Of a DNA stretch of 64,000 nucleotides, positions 47,386 to 58,200 are shown one piece after another. The stretch is from Cercis canadensis. Taxonomy: Eukaryota > Streptophyta > Magnoliopsida > Fabales > Fabaceae. The notes beneath the pieces are model-generated. The model did not search any database. It saw only the letters and a list, made by a program, of their open reading frames with translations, and had not been told where the DNA came from. Positions within the stretch are counted from its first letter, which is position 1, and every line of letters starts with the position of its first letter. The stretch covers positions 17,264 to 81,263 of the forward strand of contig QAOA01005869.1 of assembly GCA_003255065.1 (NCBI GenBank). Reading direction: 5' to 3'. The position numbers and the translations under genes were made by a program.

Positions 47386-48044
47386 TCAGCCATACACCAT
47401 AACCAATTTAGTTCATATGTTACAGAAATGTTATCAGGATAGAGAACCAAATTTATCTTCGAAAATATGCAGCTATAATAGATTGACAGGGCAAAACAAA
47501 AGTTAGATCCATGCTGGTATTATAAGAAAGATAAATATAATTTATAGCATCACAACATGCTACAAACACAAAGGTCATGCCAAGTCAGTTGACTCCTAAC
47601 ATTGACACAAGTTAGGAATAAATATCCAAATAGATATCAATTCATAATTGTAGCTTTCACTTTTCAACACAGGCATAAGCTTAAAAAAAGAAAAGTAAAA
47701 AGCTCTACGCATAACCCACCATAACTAGACAGAGTCAAAATGATACAGTTTCCAATTAATCACCTGGTAATGGATTTTTGCTAGGATTGTAAATCTGTAA
47801 TATCAGATCGGATCGGCAAACAAAACCCACACCTTTTCCGTGAATCAAACAATACCCACACCTTTCCATTCTAAGAGAGAGCCTCACAAGCNAGACTGAA
47901 GTTTTGAAGAAGCATTGGGCAGCCTTTGCAAATTTGAAAAAGTTTCAGCCAAATTTCTAATTACTATATTTTCACATAAACCGGTCAGCAACCCATTAAA
48001 AAAAAAAAAACAAAATTCCCTGCAAAACCTGCAAAACTCAGCAA

Positions 48045-48327
48045 TTTCACTTTCAGGAGCAAGAAGGAACTGTTTGGTGAAAAAACTGCCTTCCTTTATT
48101 GAATTCATTCAGGCTATTTATAGCCATATACTAAAACAGAAAATAACAATAAAGCTTAAGAGAATAACAACAAAGCTGAAAAATAAGAAATGTTCTAGAA
48201 TAGGCAATAAAATAGTGCCCACTCTAGTCACTAGGCCCACTACCACTTTTCACTATGCACCAGAATAGCACCCACTCTAGCCACTAGACCCACTGGTACG
48301 CGCATATCATAGCTACACCCCAAGACA
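48045..48327 (-). mobile_element. LTR-like sequence, copy 2
   Basis: Near-identical to 46732-47014. It sits just after the N at 47892, where the sequence restarts at the equivalent of 46593, so it may be a contig-join duplicate instead of a second insertion. Confidence 0.45.
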
Positions 48328-48423
48328 CTTATAGCCTTTCTTATTATAAGAGGAGTAATAATTGATTGGTGCATTGAGAAAGTTTGGGGCCATTCATGCA
48401 CCAATCCAAAAGACGAGTAATAA

Positions 48424-49362
48424 TTGATTGGTGACACAATCATTCAGTGTAGATCAAACCCTAAAACAATTAAAAAAATTATTATTTCACATCATTTTTT
48501 AAATATTTTTTTAATATTTTTCTTGTATTACCTCATGTATATATTTTTACAATAAATTGTTTGTCTTAATACACGTTAAGTGTCTCATTTTTTTTTTTAA
48601 AGATTTTCATAAAGACACTAAAATAAAAAAAATTGATCCCACCTGAACTCTTCTAATTAAAAAGAGAGTAGCACAAAAGTAAAAATAGCTTAACATCCAC
48701 TTAATTTGATTATAAAGAAAAAGATTATTCCAAACAATTAAGGATTGAAACAAACAAATATTCAATTCAATAAAAATAAGGCAGCATCCAGATTAGATGG
48801 AGAAACAACATTACAGGCTGTGCCTCATGGCCATCAGGTAGTGATATTTGTTGCAATCAATTCCTGTCAATTCNATGATAAGGTACGACTTGATGATATA
48901 ATGATAGATGCAATATTTTTATTTTTTATTTTTTACCTGGCTGGCCAGATTCACTAAATAAGTAAATAACAAAAAAACCAGCTTTTAACATTCAGATTCA
49001 AGACTACCTCACTGCAGTGCTTGCTAGCTCGAGACTGTTTAAGCAGTAAAAATAAGGCAGCATAGAAATTAGAAGGAGAAACAATATTACAGGCTGTGCC
49101 TCATGGCCATCAGGTAGTGATATTTGTTGCAATCAATTCCTGTCAATTCCAAATTCTATAAACAAGCAGGAAAGCAGAATTTCTTTTGTTTTGGACAATG
49201 TCATGAACTCAGTAATAGTCTAAATAGAAGCTTGATGCTTAAGTCTCTGTAAGACAACAGAAATTGATATAACATGCAAGATTACTACAGAAACATCCTG
49301 TTGGAAGCACCCAACAACACAAAACAGTATAAAAGAGAATCAAAAAACCATCATATATTAAA
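48424..49362. repeat. Second copy of the TTC5 3'-flanking segment
   Basis: It matches 37790-38700 and 53465-55070, with internal disorder around the N at 48874: the 103 bases before it recur at 49047-49149. It continues beyond the MITE at 49914-49930 and then joins the B-upstream sequence. Confidence 0.65.
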
Positions 49363-49913
49363 GGCTTAATTATAATTTTGGTCCCCCTATTTTAATCACT
49401 TGAACGTTTTGGTTCCCCTTCTTTAAAAATGAACTATTGAGTCCCTCTATATTCATAAAATGTACAAGTTTAGTTCATTTATCTCTAAGTCAAAATTCTT
49501 AGGGTTATTTCAAGGTGTAAAGTTTTCTGATTTATAATCCTACCATTCAGATTGAAGAGCTACGTCTTGTGAATATCCCAATTAAATTTCAGCTCGATCT
49601 AACGGTGAAAAAGTCTAAATTTTGCGGTTAGATGAAAAATTATGATTTTGGTATTTTGGGCTGAGTCTCACCGTTAGATTGAACTAAAATTTAGTTAGGA
49701 GGTTCATAAGATTTAGCCCTTCAATCTGAACGATGAGATTATGAATCGAAGAATTTTACACCTTGAAATGAACCTAAGAATTTTGACTTAAAGATAAATG
49801 GACTAAAATTGTACATTTTATGAATATAGAGGAACTTAATAGTTCATTTTTAAAGAAGGGGAACCAAAACGTTCAAGTGGTTAAAATAGGGGGACCAAAA
49901 TTGTAATTAAGCC
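49363..49913. mobile_element. Mutator-like MITE (family 2) with 9-base target duplication
   Basis: The ends are GGCTTAATTA and TAATTAAGCC. The two halves are long inverted repeats (for example TTTGGTCCCCCTATTTTAA against TTAAAATAGGGGGACCAAA). A 9-base direct repeat TATATTAAA flanks it (49354-49362 and 49914-49922). The equivalent places at about 38694 and 55066 carry a single TATATTAAA without the element. Confidence 0.85.
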
Positions 49914-50765
49914 TATATTAAACTAATAAATGAGTTTGAAATTTGTGGCATAAGATTTTTTTTATTGGAAGTCTTTCTTTAAGTGTACCAGTATATCTAG
50001 AAAGATTAAAGTGTCACTCCTTACCTCATAAATGTCAAAATGTAGCTATCATTATGACTAATTTTGATTATTCCTTCGTCAGTAATCTTATTTGAACATG
50101 AGTAAAAATAATGATAAAATTGGATAAAATGTAATGAAATTAATAAATGTCAAAAATACAGTAATTAAAAAGGATAAAAGCAATATTGAGAATTTTATTG
50201 GCCACACCAGTACTTCTGGCATAATAAAAAAATTATCTATCACCTCAGAAAAATCAGTAAAAATTGTCAACATAATTCTTTCCTAACTTAGTCCATCATC
50301 AAGGCTTTGATTTTATTTTCAAGACAAGGTTAACATTTTAGTAAATAAAATAACAATTTAGTGGGCTAAAATAAATAAACTAATAATAATTATAACAAAA
50401 GAACATATCCATACCACTAAAGCCCAAACCCAATAACAAGTAAAGCACTATGAAACTATGAAACCAATTGCGGTAAATCAGCTCAATTCATAGGCCTGGT
50501 TCAATAAGAGAAAGTAAAATAAAATTGCAAAGTAGTAAAACGAAATGGGTCACTAGAAAAGAAATACTAACCAAAGAATAAGTTCAGTCCAGCAAACACA
50601 TAAGCCCAAATTAACAAATAAACCCAAAACGAAATGAACCAGCTCATATAAGACATGAACCCATAAGAATTAAACACAATCCAAAAACAACAAACCTTAA
50701 ACTAAACAAGCAGCAAATGGCCCAGATCAGAAATGAACCCATTACTAAAAATAGCATAGTTGAGT

Positions 50766-52536
50766 TCATTGTTTAGACTTGCGCTTCAAAACTAAAAGTA
50801 GCATAGTTGTTGGGTGAGCATCTGGGCCAAAGAAGAGAGCACACTCAGTAGCTTTCTTGTCTAAGAGATTGAACAATTCATCAATGATATCACTTCCAAA
50901 GTGTTTGGTAATTACTTCTTCCAACGCAGATCGGAGGCGCAAGGCAGATCCTCTTAGGTAGGCATCTGTGACAACACCATCTGCTGGGATGCTTAATTCT
51001 TCCATTTTCTCAATGCTAAATTGTCCATTTTTCTTTATCACTGCTTCCAGCTCTTTCATGTATGGGAAGTATAAGGGCAAGTTGAAACTGTCTATTGCTT
51101 CCTGGCTAATTAAACCCTGAAATTGTGAATGAATGTGAATGAATGTATATAAAGGGAGCTTTCCATTGTGAGGGTGCTAATAACCATTCATGCCAACTTT
51201 CTTGAAGCTAACAAATAATTTCTGGTAATTAATTTTAAATTCAAAAGGCTTAGGCATAATTTGTATCTCCAACGAGATACACTAGTTGAATTTTAAGTAA
51301 TATAATTTGGAATTTGAATTTAAAATTTTAGGTAGGGAAGATCTCCTAAGAAAGTGATGATGAGCAGCTACTATTGATGTGTAGCGCCAAGCCCAATCTA
51401 AGAATAAAATAAAATTGCTTACCATCTTGGCCATGTCTGAAAAGCAAGATCCCAATAGTTGAAACTCCCTCCCAATAGTTGTCTGAGAATAAGCAGTTGC
51501 ATCTGGAACACCTGTGAAGATGAGTGCCATCAAGCCTCCACCTACAAGCTCATGTGCTCTTGCTTGCAAGAAGGATTCTATGTCGTCTCCAAATTGAGCA
51601 GAATAAGCCTCTATAGTTTCTTTCTGCTCCCCAGTGTATGAGTAGTGAATCTTCCCTGCATTCCAAGCAGGAGAGGACTTGTCTGAGACACCCCTTGGCA
51701 CTTTGGAGAGCCAGTTGGCCGCAAATGATGAATAGGCACAATGAATTGAGCCCTTTGGAAGCAAAATGCCATGAAAACCTCCGGGTACTCCGGCTGCGTA
51801 GTATCGCCTTCCCAGTGGGAGTGATGTGAAGAGAGTGTTGAAATCATTGGCAGCATAATCATTGAAGAACACCTGATATTCTGAGCCTTCTAGTCCTTCA
51901 GATTTCAACTTGAGCTCCAGAGAGTCTATAATGGATTGCACTGCAAGAAATGTGTTTGGCCCAGCTGCACAGCCAAAGTCTGCAATAGAAAATGATAGTG
52001 AAGAACCTGAGCATATCTGTTTCACATCAAGCTTCTCAGCAATTTCTTCCTTGAGGATTTCTTCAGCAATTTCAAGACCCATCCTCTGAAATTTGGTGCA
52101 ACAGGAATGAATAAGATCTTAAATATAGAAACTAGTAGGTTCTTAAACAAGTTCAGTGTGTTTGTATAGAAGCTTTCTTACAGAAAATGCTTCACTTTAT
52201 AAATAATAGAAAAAATCTTCTTAATGTGTTTAGATTAGCTTTTAAGAGAATTTAAAAACACTTTGTTAAACTGAAAGAAATAATTTTCTTACAGAAGTAA
52301 GAAACGAAAGGTACCTGGAATGATGAGTTCTGAGCATAGCTGCTTTCTCCTATTCCTCCTCTCATGGCATATTGCTGTGACAAGGTGATTCTGTGTTCAC
52401 TGTACAACTTCTCCCACTTACATAGCTTCTTCATGCAGAACATAGATTGCCTATCAAAACCTTCAGACCCAAATCTTATTCTCTCACTCAGATGTAAGGA
52501 TTTGAAACAACTAGAGTTTGAGGAAGCCATCATCAT
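50766..52536 (-). CDS. SABATH methyltransferase B3 (long N terminus)
   Basis: Exon 1 is 52536-52315 (74 codons), exon 2 52085-51423 (221 codons), exon 3 51116-50766 (116 codons plus stop); 411 aa, phase-0 GT-AG joins, all open. It carries [70 protein letters not shown] and the terminal VLKRKSKQ. It differs from B2 by only a few residues per exon, so the copies are recent. The N-terminal extension MMMASSNSSCFKSLHLSERI and on is shared by all three B genes. Its upstream side leads, after about 2.7 kb of repeats, to the 3' end of the TTC5-like gene. The role is expected to be small-acid methylation; the substrate is unknown. Confidence 0.85.
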
Positions 52537-55284
52537 CTTGCAGGAAACTAATTGAAGATTGCAGCAAGAATTAGTTTTTTGTTGAAGATAAAACTAATTT
52601 ATAAGACTTCTTATTAACCTGTTCTAAATAAACACTTACACACGTAACACAAAATTAATAATAATAAGATTATTTGTTATCATAAAACTAAGGGTGCAAG
52701 AAATACTCCTAGAGAGGGGTGAATAAGACTTTTCAAAATTTAAAACTAAATCAGTTTTAAAATACAGATCAATTCAATATTCAGTTTTTCTCAATAGCTA
52801 GTTCTTTAACTTGAAGAACTAGTTCTTTGATAAAATAGAATTCAACAAAAAATCAGAAATGGCTAAATCAAAGGAGAGCAAAATAAGAGCAACTCAGAAT
52901 ATTATGCTCCAGCAATAGAAACATATAAATTTAAAAAATACAAATAGCTCAGATTTAGTTCTTTGTTGAAAATAAAACTAGTTTCTAAGACTTCTTACTA
53001 GCATGTTACACTTGAGCACATAACACAAGTGTGCTCAAATCAAACACTTGTGGGACTAACATTAATTGCAAAAGATACACAAATCACATATTTGCCTGTG
53101 CTTTATTCAACATGGTGTATGTATATATATGTCTATATACACTTTACTTGAAACACTAGCTAGACTAGTGGCAATAAAATATAGCAACCTAAAATTATTG
53201 CCATAAATGTTGCTATTTCCAGCTGCTGAAAGAGCAGCCGCCAAACTTGACGCTTATAGTAGTGATACATTCAAATGAATTATAGCAACCTAAAATTATT
53301 GCCATAACTGTAACTATTTCCGACTGCTGAAAGAGTATCCGCCAAACCTGACGCTTGATTAAGACATTGAGTCTTTCTTATTATAGTGGTGATACATTCA
53401 TGCACTAATTCAAAAGACGAGTAATAATTGATTGGTGCTTGATTGGTGCATTGAGTCTAAAAAACACAATCATTCAGTGTAGGTCATACCCTAAAACAAT
53501 TAAAAAAATTATTATTTCACATCAGTTTTTAAATGTTTTTTTTAATATTTTTCTTGTATTACTTCATGTATATATTTTACAATGAATTATTTTTCTTAAT
53601 ACACGCTAAGTGTCTCATTTTTTTTAAAAAAAAAAATTCATAAAGATACCAAAATCAAAAAGTTGGTCCCACTTGAACCCAAGGAGAGTAGCACAAAAGT
53701 AAAAATACTTAGCATCCACTTAATTTGGTTATAAAGAAAAAGATTATTCCAAATAATTAAGGATTGAAACAAACAAATATTCAATTCAATATCTTAATTG
53801 TTCTCAATACCTCTAGACTACCTAACAAAACCAACTAATAATTCTCATTGGTACTAGATGATAAGGTACGACTTGATGATATAATAATAGATGCAATATT
53901 TTTATTTTTTATTTTTTTCCTGGCTGGCCAGATTCACTAAATAAGTAAATAACAAAAAAACTAGCTTTTAACATTCAGATTTAAGACTACCTCACTGCAG
54001 CGCTTGCTAGCTCGAGACTGTTTAAGCAGTAAAAATAAGGCAGCATAGAGATTAGAAGGAGAAACAACATTACAGGCTGTGCCTCATGGCCATCAGGTAC
54101 TGATATTTGTTGCAATCAATTCCTGTCAATTCCAAATTCTATAAACAAGCAGGAAAGNTACATTCATGCACTAATTCAAAAGACGAGTAATAATTGATTG
54201 GTGCTTGATTGGTGCATTGAGTCTAAAAAACACAATAATTCAGTGTAGGTCATACCCTAAAACAATTAAAAAAATTATTATTTCACATCAGTTTTTAAAT
54301 GTTTTTTTAATATTTTTCTTGTATTACTTCATGTATATATTTTACAATAAATTATTTTTCTTAATACACGCTAAGTGTCTCATTTTTTTTAAAAAAAAAT
54401 TCATAAAGATACCAAAATCAAAAAGTTGGCCCCACTTGAACCCAAGGAGAGTAGCACAACAGTAAAAATACTTGGCATCCACTTAATTTGGTTATAAAGA
54501 AAAAGATTATTCCAAATAATTAAGGATTGAAACTAACAAATATTCAATTCAATATCTTAATTGTTCTCAATACCTCTAGACTACCTAACAAAACCAACTA
54601 ATAATTCTCATTGGTACTAGATGATAAGGTACGACTTGATGATATAATGATAGATGCAATATTTTTATTTTTTACCTGGCTGGCCAGATTCACTAAATAA
54701 GTAAATAACAAGAAAATCAGCTTTTAACATTCAGATTCAAGACTACCTCACTGCAGTGCTTGCTAGCTCGAGACTGTTTAAGCAGTAAAAATAAGGCAGC
54801 ATAGAAATTAGAAGGAGAAACAATATTACAGGCTGTGCCTCATGGCCATCAGGTAGTGATATTTGTTGCAATCAATTCCTGTCAATTCCAAATTCTATAA
54901 ACAAGCAGGAAAGCAGAATTTCTTTTGTTTTGGACAATGTCATGAACTCAGTAATAGTCTAAATAGAAGCTTGATGCTTAAGTCTCTGTAAGACAACAGA
55001 AATTGATATAACATGCAAGATTACTACAGAAACATCCAAAAAGAGAATCTAAAAACCATCATATATTAAACTAAATCAAAACTTGATGGCCCAAAAAATC
55101 TGCAAAATTTTCCACTTAAGTAACTTTTGCTATTCTCTAATGCTGACCCATGACTTGGGTATGAAATTCACTTGTATACATGTATCTTATTCAACCTATT
55201 TACAAAAGAATACAACATCCAAAACCGCACCAACAGCCAAAGCAAATCAGAAGCAGAGCAGGTATCTATTTCACTTTACTCTGT
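52537..55284. other. Intergenic between B3 and the TTC5-like gene
   Basis: No gene. It contains the B upstream region (up to about 53390), then a roughly 760-base block present twice around the N at 54158, then the 3' flank or 3' UTR of TTC5 to 55284. The reading frames at 54205-54465 and 55083-55319 look like chance. Confidence 0.55.
53393..54913. repeat. Direct repeat of about 760 bases across a single N
   Basis: 53393-54157 and 54159-54913 are near-identical and touch the N at 54158. The second block starts with exactly the bases that start the first. A contig-end overlap or allelic copy is the simplest reading. Confidence 0.8.
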
Positions 55285-58200
55285 TCAGGGTTTATGTTGT
55301 GCATATATTGATGAACTAACGGCTTGTTGAGAAGTCAGAGCTTTTCCATTCACAAGAACTTGATCCGAGAAATCCACACGTATAGATTTGAACTGGTAAT
55401 GCTGATTTTAAACATACATGAATGTCAAAATGACTGGTTATACTATAAAGATATTGAAGATGCGCAAGATGTTAAATTATTTATACAAACAGAATAGAAG
55501 TCGCCACGAAACAAGATGTCACCCGTAAATTAATTATGAAACCAAAAGAAAGTGAGAAATTAAGAATGTCTTCAATAAAATCATACCTTTTCCTTCCACA
55601 AAAAATCAACATCGCGAAAGTAGGGATCCAAGAGGGTTAGCTGATTTCCTTCTTTAATCTGAAAGAAAAGGGCTCAATTAATTCAACAATAATTCTTCAA
55701 TTGATTGAAAAGACAAAAAAAAATCTGTGGGAGTCATGTTGTTTGCTTCTTTTTTTTTTTTTTTCCTTTTTCTTTTTCTTGTTTTGGGCCTAGACACTGT
55801 TCATATAAATTATAGTGAACATCGAAAAATTTTGAAAAAAAAAAAATATTATCAGTCATCATTATTTGATCTTATTGATCGTATCCTATAATTCCATGGG
55901 GATCTACATCAGCAAGACCAATTTTTATTCAACGCTGCCACAAGATATTTTGATCCTCAATAAATTATAATTAATATTCAAGGATGCCAATGATCCAATT
56001 ATCAAAGTAAGATGACACTTAATTTTCACTTTTCCAAAATACAATTTTATGACAACAGGAGGAGAAAGACAAAGAAAAGGATAAAATTTCAGTAGCTAAC
56101 TCTTACCACATCATTACGTACACCATACACCGAGAGAACAAAGCAAGTTTGATTTGAATCACAAAGCAAATAGTATCTGCAAAATAACAAGAACAAAATT
56201 ACAAGGATCCAATTTCAGCATATATTATATGTTCAAAACAAAAAATTATGTATATATTTGCAACAACTCCAATGACACTTACATGGGTGCGACACTCTCA
56301 TTCTTGACAAAGAATAGTACCTTTCCCTCTACTGCTACTGCTCTGTTCATACCCACAGACAAAAGGTCTATAGTAGCTCTTTGGTATGATGAATTCACTT
56401 GTAGAGGAAGGTAAACATGAATCTATTCAGTATATTATTTTAAAAGGAAAAAAAAAAAAAAAAAGATGAAAAGTTACAGGATCGAGCAATAAATATAGAC
56501 CGTGAACTGAAACCTGTAGTCCAGAAGGTAGCTTACAATTAATAGCAGCCAAAGATGCCATTCGCTTTGCCCTAACATGTCCCTGAAATGAATATCGCAT
56601 AAACCAGCTGCATCTTGATAAAATATGACATTGACAACATTGATAACAGCGAATGTTTTAATTATGATTGTAGAGTGACCCAAGAATTTCTTAGCATTCA
56701 TCCTTTACCTTTATGGGGGGCCCGGGAAATGGGGATTAACTTGAATATTTCTTTAAATTACCAAGTTCTGTCATAAAATAAATTCTCCATACTAGGAAAT
56801 CAAGCGACCAAATGGAAGTGGTTCAACTAGTTACCAGTTTTATACTACTACTACTACCTAGTTATGGGAGAAATTCATTACCCTCAGAAGATTCTCCAGC
56901 TTGTCTAGTAGGATGACTATTTTATGAACCTCATCGGCAGCATTGAGACCTGGATCCTTTAAAGCAGCAGCCTCAAATCCACTAAGGGCCCTCTCATAGT
57001 TCTCTAGATATTTGTTAACCTGTCATTAGCAACCAAAAAAAAAAAAAAAAGATATTTGTTAACTTGTAGAAATAATGGAGAAATGTGCAAAACGTGACAC
57101 CAAATATTTTGTTTCTGTATAGCATGGAAAGCATGAAATATATGTGATTATGATGTTAAATTATTATTGTTCTATTATTTTTGGGAAGTTGAGAACCATG
57201 ATAAACTGAAACTTAACCACGATACCAAAAACTATAGAATGCTATCTCCATAAATGACAAAGGGGAAAATAAAACCCATCTTACGAATTATATGGAAAAA
57301 GTAAAATCTAGAAAACCCAACAAAGGAAGGGAATAAGAGCAAATGAGCAAACAAAGGAGATATTATCAATGGAAAAGCATATTTGTATGGTTAAACACCC
57401 TTTTGCTCTTTTGCCTTCATATATCCCACATCAAGCACACAGGTCTACTCTTCCAAGGTACCCAACCCTCTAGAATTTTCCAACAACATAGCCGTTGAAC
57501 ATCTAGCTGTAGTAACTCAAATACATCTGCAAGACAGACTTCTGTCTAGGAAGTATGTAAACAAAATGAGCATTGCATATCCATTATTTACACGGCTCAA
57601 GCACAACATGTCAGAAACACTTCATCTTTCAAACCGCCTTAACCAAACATGTCTCCCAAACTGGTATAAGCTCAATTATATTAGAAGATAATAATATAGT
57701 TCAAATTCATGGCAATAAATTGGTTATCAACAAATAGGTAAGGTCAATCAAAAACCAGTAAACTTATCATACCATTTCTACATTTTCAGATTTTATCATA
57801 CAGCCATGCCTTTGTCATGTAGTAATTTCCAGACATATTTTCACCAAAGTTTGGCCCACCTTAGGATTGTAATGCATTCTTTCATTAGGTTTTTTTTCCC
57901 CCCTTTTCACCTTAGACATGCATGGAGATGGACAATTGTTGTTTATCTGATACACATATTATACCTGTATAAATTTTAGATAAATGGTTGTTATTAACTG
58001 AATATTCGCCAATGTTACTGTAACTCTGTGTGAACAACCAAGCAATGTAGAAAAAGATGAAGATGGGTCTCAAATTAGCACATTAAATGTACATCAAGAG
58101 ATAATGTCCTATCATGTCTATCAAACATAGTGGAACACATACAAATACACACACAAAAAAATAAAAATAGAGGAGCAAAATTCAACTTACGGTGGCACTA

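Larger units (their letters stand above)
43469..50765. other. Accessory region between B2 and B3
   Basis: No complete gene. It holds N-flanked duplicates at 43562-44198, two hairpin elements (44390-44685 and 45340-45590), a long poly-T run, LTR-like copies (46732-47014 and 48045-48327), a MITE-like stretch beside a U-box/ARM gene fragment (47030-47385), a copy of the TTC5 3' flank with a MITE in it (48424-49930), and from about 49930 the B-upstream sequence shared with B1 and B2. Confidence 0.6.

Noticed and set aside
54205-54465. 86-codon plus-strand frame in the TTC5 flank repeat
   Set aside because: AT-rich, not kept in the other copies of the same repeat.
56500-56536. Longer TTC5 exon 9 ending at 56514
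   Set aside because: That join would put a stop codon at the start of the next exon; the GTAAGC donor at 56536 gives an in-frame join and a family-like sequence.
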